NCBI GenBank assembly: GCA_046155505.1 | Contig: JBJXFK010000007.1 | Span: forward strand, 1-15,697 | Reading direction: 5' to 3' | DNA length: 15,697 nt | Source of the DNA: JBJXFK01 sp046155505 | GTDB taxonomy: Bacteria; Planctomycetota; Phycisphaerae; UBA1845; Fen-1342 | In this document: in pieces, positions 7,594-13,533 of the stretch | How the letters are laid out: each line of letters starts with the position of its first letter | Position numbering within the stretch: the stretch's first letter is position 1 | Notes under the pieces: generated by a model | What the model saw: the letters and a program-made list of their open reading frames with translations, nothing else | Database searches by the model: none | Told to the model about the DNA's origin: nothing | Program-made: the position numbers and the translations under genes

Positions 7594-8671
7594 TATCAGA
7601 CGATTTTTCCACGTCGAGGGCTTCTGGAGGAAGGGACCAAACCCACGGCTGCTCGTTTGAGGGCTTAGCAGCACGTACTCCGATCAGCAATTTTGCGCGC
7701 CGGACGGTGCTTGGACTGAAGCCGGCGGCGCGGGCCTCGCGGTGGAGGTCGCGGGAGGGGCGGGGTCCGTTGGCGAGTTCGGTGCGGAGCCAGTGGATGG
7801 CGTCGATGATCGGTTGGCGTGATTCGGCGAGTTCATCGTAGACGGGGGCCGACGGGCGGGCGGGGAGCCAATCGATGGCGGGTCCGGGGTTGATGCGGAA
7901 GGCGAGGGGAGGCGGGAGCGGGGCGAGGGTGTTTTTGACGCAGGTGAGGATGCGGACGGTTGGGTCGATGGGGTCGGCGGAAAGCGAGAGAACGCAGCGG
8001 GCGGCGGCGATGAAGGGCATGGCGACGCGGGCGCGGAGGACGCGCTCTTGCCCGGCTTTTTTGCAGAGGTGGGCGAGGGCGAGGATGGCGACGTTGTGCT
8101 TGGCGGCGAGGCGGGCGAGGCGGGCGGCGACGGCGGGCAGGGAGCGACGGGTGGGCGTATCGACGGGGTCGAAGTCGTGATCGTGGACGAGGAGCGAGGT
8201 GAGCGTGTCGAGGATGACGAGGCGGGGGCGGAGGGCGGTGTAGATCGCCTGTTCGAGGGCTTCGAGGCAGGCGGTGAGCGAGAATGAACGCACGTCGTCG
8301 AAGTTGTAGATGGGGTAGACGCCGTCGATGACGTGGGTGTAGGAGAGTTGGGCGTCGAGGGCGATGAGTCGGGGGTAGACGGTGTCGGTGGGTGATTCCT
8401 CGGCGGTGATGTAGGTGGCGGTGCCGAGGTGCGGCTGAATTTCATGGTTGCCGCACGCCAGGCGCACCATCGGCATGGTAGCGTCGGGCCAGTCGCGACC
8501 TTTGCTGATGGTGGCGGCGAGGTAGGTGGCGAAGATGGACTTGCCGACGCCGGGATGGCCGACGAGGAGCGAGAGTTTGCCGACGGGTAGTCGTGCGGGC
8601 CAGAGCCAGTCGACGGGTACGGGCGGGTGGGTGGTGTGGGCGACGAAGCGTGGTTGTAGTGCGCTTTTCAT
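7562..8671 (-). CDS. RepA/AAA_25-like RecA-fold ATPase with C-terminal helix-turn-helix
   Basis: 369 residues. Walker A is GHPGVGKS (38-45) and Walker B is RLVILD (150-155). YITAEES near 87-93 and LALAHLCKK after the core fit the RecA-like fold of RepA-type hexameric helicases and AAA_25 ATPases. After about residue 285 comes a likely winged-helix part (RPSRDLHREARAAGFSPSTVRRAKLLIG), as found at the end of replication or primase-associated ATPases. A DNA-binding motor is likely, but the substrate is unknown and no primase, integrase or replication partner is nearby, so it may be a stranded plasmid or phage-derived gene (inference). Its coding strand is unusually rich in C, which makes the plus strand G-rich here. 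No clear ribosome-binding site precedes the ATG. Confidence 0.82.
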   Translation of the reverse strand: MKSALQPRFVAHTTHPPVPVDWLWPARLPVGKLSLLVGHPGVGKSIFATYLAATISKGRDWPDATMPMVRLACGNHEIQPHLGTATYITAEESPTDTVYPRLIALDAQLSYTHVIDGVYPIYNFDDVRSFSLTACLEALEQAIYTALRPRLVILDTLTSLLVHDHDFDPVDTPTRRSLPAVAARLARLAAKHNVAILALAHLCKKAGQERVLRARVAMPFIAAARCVLSLSADPIDPTVRILTCVKNTLAPLPPPLAFRINPGPAIDWLPARPSAPVYDELAESRQPIIDAIHWLRTELANGPRPSRDLHREARAAGFSPSTVRRAKLLIGVRAAKPSNEQPWVWSLPPEALDVEKSSDNQGGQREGGA

Positions 8672-8760
8672 GTTAGAAGCGTAGAGTTGGATGCGGGGCT
8701 TGCGGGCATGGGACGGCGCGAAGGTGAAGACGTTCGCGGATTTGAGCGGAATTGGGAAGC

Positions 8761-8787
8761 CACAGAGGGCACGGAGGACACTGAGGA
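8761..8787. repeat. Three tandem 9-bp units (CACNGAGGR)
   Basis: The units CACAGAGGG, CACGGAGGA and CACTGAGGA are directly adjacent. This resembles the CACAGAGGA-type short tandem sequences that I recall seeing scattered in some environmental bacterial genomes, but that link is from memory. Confidence 0.6.
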
Positions 8788-8806
8788 ATTGGGATGGGAC
8801 GGCGGG

Positions 8807-8829
8807 AGCACCCGCTGATAGCGGGTGCT
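8807..8829. repeat. Perfect hairpin, 10-bp stem and 3-base loop
   Basis: AGCACCCGCT (8807-8816), loop GAT, AGCGGGTGCT (8820-8829). The 3' arm is also the start of the 16-bp units GCGGGTGCTACAMGGG that follow at 8821 and 8837. There is no T-run, so it is not an obvious terminator. Confidence 0.85.
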
Positions 8830-9023
8830 ACAAGGGCGGGTGCTACACGGGGCAAACGCATTCTGTATTTCAGGTCAGGTCAAAGATGTCGCGCTGGGGG
8901 ACCGATTTCCGGTCGGTCTTTTTTGGCTCGAAACTGAATTGAAGAAAGACAGGTCGGAGACCGGTCCCCCAGCGCAAGCTGCCTGAAATCCCAGAATGCG
9001 TTTGCACTGGGGTGCTACACGGG
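8821..9023 (+). repeat. Three 16-bp direct repeats, the third separated by the fold-back element
   Basis: Copies at 8821-8836 and 8837-8852 are head to tail (GCGGGTGCTACAAGGG, GCGGGTGCTACACGGG). A third near-identical copy, TGGGGTGCTACACGGG, lies at 9008-9023, right after the fold-back element. The arrangement looks like a short tandem array interrupted by an insertion, although the flanking identity could also be part of the element. Confidence 0.75.
8852..9005. mobile_element. Fold-back (palindromic) element of about 154 bp, MITE-like
   Basis: The two ends are long inverted repeats. Bases 8852-8865 pair with 8992-9005 (14 of 14), 8867-8874 with 8982-8989 (8 of 8), and 8891-8904 with 8962-8975 (14 of 14). 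Pairing continues imperfectly inward to an unpaired centre near 8925-8941. Within the left arm GACCG-ATTTC-CGGTC followed by GGTC and TTTTTT resembles an intrinsic terminator on the plus strand. There is no coding capacity. It may be a non-autonomous insertion or a highly structured RNA; no transposase is nearby. Confidence 0.6.
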
Positions 9024-9080
9024 AGCGGTTGGGGGTGGTTGGGCTTCGAAGCCAGCGCTGGGCGTTACAATCGGGTGGAT

Positions 9081-9665
9081 ATGAGCGATTCCACCTCGCA
9101 GCATTTGCGTTCGACTGTTGCCGCGGTCATTCACACGTCGCCGAAATTTCGGGTTGAACATTGCACGATGACGCTGCCCGACGGCGGCGTGCATGAGTAT
9201 GACCAGATCGCGCACGCGGGGGCGGCGGTTTTGTTGCCCGTGCTGGATGACGGGCGCGTGGTGCTGATTCACAACTATCGATACACGGTCGGGCGCGAAT
9301 TGCTCGAATTGCCGGCGGGCACGCTTGATGCGGATGAGTCGCCGGAGGTTTGTGCGGCGCGCGAGCTGACTGAGGAGACGGGCTATCGGGCGGCGGCGCT
9401 GCGGCATTTGGTGTCGTTTTATGCGACGCCTGGGTTTTGCACAGAGCGGATGCATGTGTATGTGGCGACGGGATTGACGGCGGGCGAGGCGCGGCGGGAG
9501 AAGGGCGAGTTGATTCGGCTTGCGCCGCAGTCGCTGGACGATGCGCTATCATTCATTCGTGATGGCGTGATCGTCGACGCGAAGACGATGGTGGCGATAC
9601 TGTATTACGCGCGGTTCGGCGTGACCGGCGCGGGAGAGGCGTCGCCGCAGGGTGGGTCGCGATGA
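9081..9665 (+). CDS. Nudix hydrolase, ADP-ribose pyrophosphatase type
   Basis: 194 residues. The Nudix box is complete: G80-x5-E86-x7-R94-E95-L-x-E98-E99-x-G101 (GTLDADESPEVCAARELTEETGY), which binds the catalytic metal. The preceding LIHNYRYTVGRELLELPAG and the following FYATPGFCTERMHVYVA are typical of the ADP-ribose pyrophosphatase (NudF-like) branch, which cleaves nucleoside-diphosphate sugars to a monophosphate and a sugar phosphate. The exact substrate cannot be read from sequence. I chose the ATG at 9081, which has GGTGG just upstream; the frame is open to 9012 but that part runs into repeat sequence. The stop overlaps the start of the site-2 protease (ATGA), so the two are translationally coupled. 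Confidence 0.92.
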   Translation: MSDSTSQHLRSTVAAVIHTSPKFRVEHCTMTLPDGGVHEYDQIAHAGAAVLLPVLDDGRVVLIHNYRYTVGRELLELPAGTLDADESPEVCAARELTEETGYRAAALRHLVSFYATPGFCTERMHVYVATGLTAGEARREKGELIRLAPQSLDDALSFIRDGVIVDAKTMVAILYYARFGVTGAGEASPQGGSR

Positions 9666-10660
9666 ATTGGCTCGACAGCACATTTCGAGTTGGCCGGATC
9701 GGCGGGATCAACCTGCACATCCACATGTTGTTCTTGTTTTGGATTGGCTATCAGTTCTTGACGGCTGGCGACGTTGCCGGAACCGCAGCGTTCATGACTG
9801 TGTTATTCACGATTGTGATTCTGCATGAGCTGGGGCATTGCTATGGGGCGCGGGCGGTGGGCGGCGATGCACGCGATATCTTGATTTGGCCGCTGGGCGG
9901 AATCGCATTCGCAGGCGCGCCGATGCGAGCTTGGGAACAGTTTGTGACCGTCGCGGCTGGGCCGGCGGTGAATGTGGCCATTTGCATTGTCACGGGCCTG
10001 ATCCTGGTCAGCGGCGGCGGAGAAGTCAGCATTTCGCCGTTCGGCGGGGCGCTTCGGGCGGCGGATGCCGGGGTGGTTCAAATCTGGGCGCAACGTTTCT
10101 ACAACGTGAGCCTGGCGCTATTCTATTTCAACATGTTGCCGATTTTCCCGATGGATGGCGGTCAGCTCTTGCGAACGGCGCTGTGGCCGTTCATCGGGTT
10201 GCGTTCTTCGACCATGATTTGCGGGCAGCTTGGGGTCGTCGGGGCGATTCTGCTGGCGGTATGGGGCTTTCAGGGCGGGAACATCATCATGGTGATGATC
10301 GCCCTGTTCGGCGGGATGGAAGCGTTCAAGCACTACATGCTGGCCAAGCAAGGATATCTCGTCGATGAGAGCTTCGGTACGCCGGGCGGCGTGGGGCGGG
10401 TGCAGAATCGGCGGAGTTTGTGGTCGCGCTGGTTTGGGCGACGCGAGGGCGGCGTCGAGCGAGCGGCGGAGCACAATCCGAACCCCGGCGGGTGGGAGCG
10501 GAAGCAGACCGAGTTGGAACGGCTGGATCGCGATGTGGATCGCATCCTGCAGAAGGTGCATGAGCACGGGACTGACGCGCTGAGCTATTCTGAGCGCACG
10601 ACGCTGGAGCGGGCATCGAAGCTGCGCAAGGAGCGGGACGTGCATGGCGGGCGGGTGTGA
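9662..10660 (+). CDS. Site-2 protease family (M50) intramembrane metalloprotease with DUF6576-like C-terminus
   Basis: 332 residues with several membrane helices. The zinc motif HELGH (H55, E56, H59) and the third-ligand motif NMLPIFPMDGGQLLR (N157, D165) are both intact, so it should be active. Site-2 proteases cut membrane-bound regulators or signal peptides inside the membrane. After the helices comes a soluble tail; its end (LDRDVDRILQKVHEHGTDALSYSERTTLERASKLRKER region, about 290-328) resembles the DUF6576 tail found on some rhomboid proteases and relatives. No CBS or PDZ domain is present. It starts within the Nudix stop codon (ATGA overlap), so the two form an operon. The substrate is unknown. 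Confidence 0.9.
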   Translation: MNWLDSTFRVGRIGGINLHIHMLFLFWIGYQFLTAGDVAGTAAFMTVLFTIVILHELGHCYGARAVGGDARDILIWPLGGIAFAGAPMRAWEQFVTVAAGPAVNVAICIVTGLILVSGGGEVSISPFGGALRAADAGVVQIWAQRFYNVSLALFYFNMLPIFPMDGGQLLRTALWPFIGLRSSTMICGQLGVVGAILLAVWGFQGGNIIMVMIALFGGMEAFKHYMLAKQGYLVDESFGTPGGVGRVQNRRSLWSRWFGRREGGVERAAEHNPNPGGWERKQTELERLDRDVDRILQKVHEHGTDALSYSERTTLERASKLRKERDVHGGRV

Positions 10661-10669
10661 GTGAAAAGG

Positions 10670-10699
10670 GCAGAGTGCAAAGTGCAAAGTTCGAAGTGC
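10670..10699 (+). repeat. Short 7-bp tandem repeat (GCARAGT)
   Basis: GCAGAGT, GCAAAGT, GCAAAGT and a degenerate TCGAAGT follow one another just after the site-2 protease stop. It is a low-complexity repeat with no evident function; similar GTGCAAA runs occur in other planctomycete-like genomes as far as I recall. Confidence 0.55.
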
Positions 10700-10813
10700 C
10701 GGCGATTCCGTACATTCGGCGGCAGCACATTTATTCAGTGCCGACTGCGGTAAGTCGCGATCCGCCGCGGCAGGCCGACATTTCAAACGCGCGACGGGCA
10801 GGTCCAAAAAATA

Positions 10814-10838
10814 GACGCCCCGGCATTGCCGAGGCGTC
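10814..10838 (-). terminator. Hairpin with a T-run on the minus strand
   Basis: GACGCC plus CGGC pair with GCCG plus GGCGTC around an ATT loop, with one C-A mismatch. The bases AAAAAATA just upstream on the plus strand become TATTTTTT after the hairpin on the minus strand, the layout of an intrinsic terminator. However, no minus-strand gene lies to its right, so its role is unclear. On the plus strand it has no T-run. Confidence 0.45.
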
Positions 10839-10841
10839 AAA

Positions 10842-10860
10842 CCGGAGGTATTACTTCCGG
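10842..10860 (+). repeat. Second hairpin containing a GGAGGT sequence in its stem
   Basis: CCGGAGGT pairs with ACTTCCGG (one G-T pair) around an ATT loop, 3 bases after the previous hairpin. The GGAGGT in its 5' arm resembles a ribosome-binding site but no start codon follows at a suitable distance. It could belong to a structured leader of the NYN gene or a small RNA. Confidence 0.5.
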
Positions 10861-10918
10861 CGCTGTTGACTGTCTCTACTTAGTATACGACACGAACGAG
10901 TGAATGCAAGGCGCGATC

Positions 10919-11536
10919 ATGCAAAAACTCCGCGTGAGCGTGTACGTCGATGGGTTCAATCTCTACTTTGGGATGCGGGAAGCTCGTTGGAAAGAGTGCT
11001 ACTGGCTCGACCTCGTCGAGTTCGGAGCAGCGCTGTTGCGACCGAATCAGTCGCTGGTGTCCGTGAAGTATTTCACATCACGCATTTCCGGGCCGAGTGA
11101 TAAGCAGCAGCGGCAGAGCCTGTATTTGCAGGCGCTCGCAACCCGAGGCGGGGTCGGCATCTACTACGGACAATATCGCAGCAACAAGCAGGTGTGCCGC
11201 ACTTGCGGTGCCGTGGCGATCGTCCCGACAGAAAAGATGACCGACGTGAACATCGCCGTGGAGATGTTGCTCGACGCAACAAAAGACGTGTACGACCTCG
11301 CTATTCTTGTTTCGGGCGACAGCGACCTCACGGCACCGATCCGGGCCGTTCGGGATAATTTTCCTGAAAAGCAGGTCGTCGTCGCCTTTCCACCGAATCG
11401 CAGCTCGCACAGTCTTCGAGCCGTCGCTTCGGCGTGTGTCGTCATCGGCAAGTCGAAATTGCGGGGGTCGCAATTGCCGGATCAGATCAGCACCGCAAGC
11501 GGCTTTGTGATTACGAAACCCAGCGAGTGGCGATGA
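10919..11536 (+). CDS. NYN-domain (PIN-like) protein, probable ribonuclease
   Basis: 205 residues. The family's acidic residues are visible: D11 in VYVDGFNLYFG, D109 in EKMTDVNIAVEML, and D134/D136 in VSGDSDLTAPI. NYN proteins have a PIN-like nuclease fold that binds a metal at these acids and usually acts on RNA. A CRTCG motif (C93, C96) just before the second motif provides one CxxC pair; whether it binds zinc is unknown. I prefer the ATG at 10919, with AAGG 8 bases upstream; an in-frame ATG at 10904 adds five residues. The gene stands alone between the protease operon and dnaN, and NYN genes of this kind are often mobile or accessory (inference). The substrate is unknown. Confidence 0.88.
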   Translation: MQKLRVSVYVDGFNLYFGMREARWKECYWLDLVEFGAALLRPNQSLVSVKYFTSRISGPSDKQQRQSLYLQALATRGGVGIYYGQYRSNKQVCRTCGAVAIVPTEKMTDVNIAVEMLLDATKDVYDLAILVSGDSDLTAPIRAVRDNFPEKQVVVAFPPNRSSHSLRAVASACVVIGKSKLRGSQLPDQISTASGFVITKPSEWR

Positions 11537-11734
11537 AGGAACGCTTCAGGGCATGCGAGTCATCGCTAGCGGATCGCTCGCACTACGAGTATCATATCGG
11601 CATGAATTTCGAATCGGGCGGCCAGCGATCACGGCCACGGATTGGCCGCGTTGCGGGCGGTCGCAAACACATGCTGGCGTAGGCACTTACCTCTGCGAAA
11701 CGCGGCTTTTGAACGCGGCGATTGAAGGCGGCAC

Positions 11735-12847
11735 ATGAAGACTGTCATTCCGCGTCAGGTCTTGCAGGATGCACTTTCGGCGATCGCGTCGCTCACCAGC
11801 GGGCGTACCACCAAGCCGGTGCTTGCGGGTGTGCGGCTGAGCGCGATGGGCACGGCGGTCGAACTCTGCGGCACCGACGGTGAAGCGGCGCTCAAGATCA
11901 CCATCCCGGCCCTTAGCACGCCCAAGCCGGGCGAGTGCGTGCTGCCGAATGATCGGCTGCTGAGCATCATTCGCGAATTGCCCGACGTCGAAGTCACGCT
12001 CGATTCGGACGATCGCAAATGCGCTATTCGCGGCGAGGGCAGCGCGTTTCATCTCTACACGATGAGCGTCGCCGACTTTCCGCCGATGCCGTCGTTCGAT
12101 GGCGACCCTGATATGACGGTCGACGGGGCCGAGTTGCGGCGGATGATCGGGCTGACGATTTACGCGGCGGCGAAAGAGACGAGCCGCTACGCCATCAACG
12201 GCATTTTGTGGGAAAAGACGGGCAAGCGGCTGTTTCTGGTGGCGACCGACGGGCGTCGGCTGTCGCGGGCGGGCGGGCCGGTGCGAGAGAGCAAGAGCGG
12301 CGATTTTCAGGCGATTTTGCCGGCCAAGGCGATGTCGGTGTTCGAGCGCGTGTTCACGCCCAAGGGCGAGGACTGGGCCGTGCAGGTCAAGGTTATGCCC
12401 AATCAGGTCTTCCTGCGCAGCGGCGACGCGATGCTCTCGACCGTGCTGGTCGAGGGGCATTTTCCGAAATATCAGGATGTGATTCCCAAGGGGCAGGACA
12501 AGCGTGCCCGGCTGAATCGCGACGAGTTTTTGAGCGCGGTGCGGCGGGCGGCGCTGCTGACGACCGAAGAGTCGCGGGCGGTGAAGCTGGCGTTTGATCG
12601 CAAGACGCTGGTGATCAGCTCGCAAGCGCCGGAGCAGGGCGACGCGCGGGTCGAGATTCCGATCAGCCTTGATGGCGAGCCGGTGGAGATCGGATTCAAC
12701 CCAGCGTTTCTGAGCGATGCGCTGCGGGCGGTGCCGTATGAATCGATCTTTATCGACTTGCAGGACGGGTTCAAGCCGGGGGTTTTGTGCGGCGAGGATA
12801 AGAACGACTTTTTGTACGTGGTGATGCCGGTGTCGCTGTCGGCGTAA
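11735..12847 (+). CDS. dnaN: DNA polymerase III beta subunit (sliding clamp)
   Basis: 370 residues, the normal length for a three-domain clamp. DnaN forms a ring dimer around DNA and holds the replicative polymerase on the template. Diagnostic stretches are PVLAGVRLSA near the N-terminus, LVATDGRRLSRA in the middle (ATDxxRL), EGHFPKYQDVIPKG, and the C-terminal YVVMPVSL. The ATG is supported by GAAGG 6 bases upstream. The 198 bases before it hold no gene; they contain a TATCAT at 11590 that could be a -10 box, without a good -35 box. dnaA is not adjacent upstream, where a NYN gene sits, and recF does not follow. The next genes are dciA and gyrB, so a replication cluster is still recognisable. 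Confidence 0.97.
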   Translation: MKTVIPRQVLQDALSAIASLTSGRTTKPVLAGVRLSAMGTAVELCGTDGEAALKITIPALSTPKPGECVLPNDRLLSIIRELPDVEVTLDSDDRKCAIRGEGSAFHLYTMSVADFPPMPSFDGDPDMTVDGAELRRMIGLTIYAAAKETSRYAINGILWEKTGKRLFLVATDGRRLSRAGGPVRESKSGDFQAILPAKAMSVFERVFTPKGEDWAVQVKVMPNQVFLRSGDAMLSTVLVEGHFPKYQDVIPKGQDKRARLNRDEFLSAVRRAALLTTEESRAVKLAFDRKTLVISSQAPEQGDARVEIPISLDGEPVEIGFNPAFLSDALRAVPYESIFIDLQDGFKPGVLCGEDKNDFLYVVMPVSLSA

Positions 12848-12900
12848 GTGGAGCGCCGCGGCCCTCCGCGGTTTCTTCTTGCTTCCCCGCAGACGCAGAC

Positions 12901-12980
12901 GCCGACGCGAACGGTCGTGGGCTTGGTGCCCGGCGCGGTGTCGATGACCGACCGAATGGTGGGCGGTGCCCACCCTACGG
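12901..12980 (+). repeat. 80-bp direct repeat, copy 1 (uninterrupted)
   Basis: This copy starts GCCGACGCGAACGGTCGTGG and ends with the palindrome GGTGGGC-GGT-GCCCACC (12958-12974) plus CTACGG. It matches copy 2 at 77 of 80 positions once the 30-bp insertion in copy 2 is removed. Confidence 0.85.
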
Positions 12981-12996
12981 CCTATTCGCCACGCAT

Positions 12997-13106
12997 GCCG
13001 ACGCGAACGGTCGTGGGCATGGTGCCCGGCGCGTGGGGTGGGCATTGCCCACCATGTCACGCGGTGTCGATGGCCGACCGAATGGTGGGCGGTGTCCACC
13101 CTACGG
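12997..13106 (+). repeat. 80-bp direct repeat, copy 2, carrying a 30-bp insertion
   Basis: The first 37 bases (12997-13033) and last 43 bases (13064-13106) match copy 1 with three substitutions in total. Between them lie 30 extra bases (13034-13063). The terminal palindrome has decayed at one position (GTCCACC for GCCCACC). Confidence 0.85.
13034..13063. mobile_element. 30-bp palindromic mini-element inserted in copy 2, with CGCG on both sides
   Basis: The extra segment contains GGTGGGC-ATT-GCCCACC (13037-13053), a variant of the palindrome found four other times in the window. CGCG occurs just before it (13030-13033) and as its last four bases (13060-13063), while copy 1 has CGCG once. This is what a 4-bp target duplication would look like. 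Deletion of the segment from copy 1 by CGCG slippage would give the same pattern. Confidence 0.6.
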
Positions 13107-13176
13107 CTGAGTACAGCCAGAGCATGCAACACGAAGGAAGCAGCCGAGGGCGGCTGCTCCACAAAGGGAATCGCCG

Positions 13177-13533
13177 ATGGACGAACGCGTGTATCGGCGG
13201 GTTTTGGCGAATGGCGGATGGCGGGCGAATCGGCTGCTGGCCGATTGCGGCGTGAATGGAATTTTGCGCGAGGCGGCGCGGGGCTTGCGACAGCGCGAAC
13301 GCACCGAGCAGGCGATCGAGATCGCCGCCCCGGCCGAGTTGCGAAATCTGTCGCGGGTCGAATCGGTCGTCGATGGCGTGGTGACGCTGGTGGCGGTCGA
13401 TAGCGTCGCCCAGCAAAAGTTGCTCCGCCGGGCGGATGCGATGCTGAGCGCCTTGCAACGAACGGTATCTGGTTTGCGAAAGTTGGTCGTCCTACCGCCG
13501 AGCCGCGGGAGCGAGTTGAGCGATAACGAATGA
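13177..13533 (+). CDS. dciA: DciA-type helicase loader/DUF721 protein
   Basis: 118 residues. The C-terminal half (LSRVESVVDGVVTLVAVDSVAQQKLLRRADAMLSALQRTV region) fits the DUF721 core: a beta-strand pair, then a helix with Q-x-L and a series of leucines. DciA is the ancestral bacterial loader or operator of the DnaB helicase at the origin. The position immediately before gyrB and after dnaN supports the call, since DUF721 genes often sit in this cluster. The N-terminal part is basic and not distinctive. AAAGGG lies about 7 bases before the ATG. Its stop overlaps the gyrB start (ATGA), so gyrB translation is probably coupled to it. Confidence 0.85.
   Translation: MDERVYRRVLANGGWRANRLLADCGVNGILREAARGLRQRERTEQAIEIAAPAELRNLSRVESVVDGVVTLVAVDSVAQQKLLRRADAMLSALQRTVSGLRKLVVLPPSRGSELSDNE

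Larger units (their letters stand above)
8672..9080. other. Repeat-dense intergenic region, no gene
   Basis: The 409 bases between the ATPase start and the Nudix start hold three 9-bp repeats (8761-8787), a perfect 10-bp hairpin (8807-8829), 16-bp units at 8821-8852 and 9008-9023, and a fold-back element (8852-9005). Short open frames here are made of repeat sequence and are not credible genes. Confidence 0.8.
12848..13176. other. Repeat-filled intergenic region between dnaN and dciA
   Basis: These 329 bases are dominated by two 80-bp direct repeats and several copies of the GGTGGGC palindrome. Open frames here encode peptides such as MVGGAHPTA purely because they read through the repeats; I see no real gene. 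The ribosome-binding site of dciA (AAAGGG) is at the right edge. Confidence 0.8.

Noticed and set aside
10866..10889. TTGACT and TATACG as a promoter for the NYN gene
   Set aside because: The spacer is only 12 bases, too short for a sigma-70 promoter.
11537..11734. Replication origin with DnaA boxes or a small gene before dnaN
   Set aside because: No TTATCCACA-like cluster was seen, and the short open frames have no ribosome-binding site or recognisable product.
12901..13106. CRISPR-like array
   Set aside because: There are only two long repeat copies, the spacing is irregular, there are no cas genes, and the repeat contains a palindromic element.
12848..13255. Open frame encoding MVGGAHPTA-type repeats after dnaN
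   Set aside because: The repeated peptide is a translation of the GGTGGGC palindrome family; there is no ribosome-binding site and it overlaps dciA.
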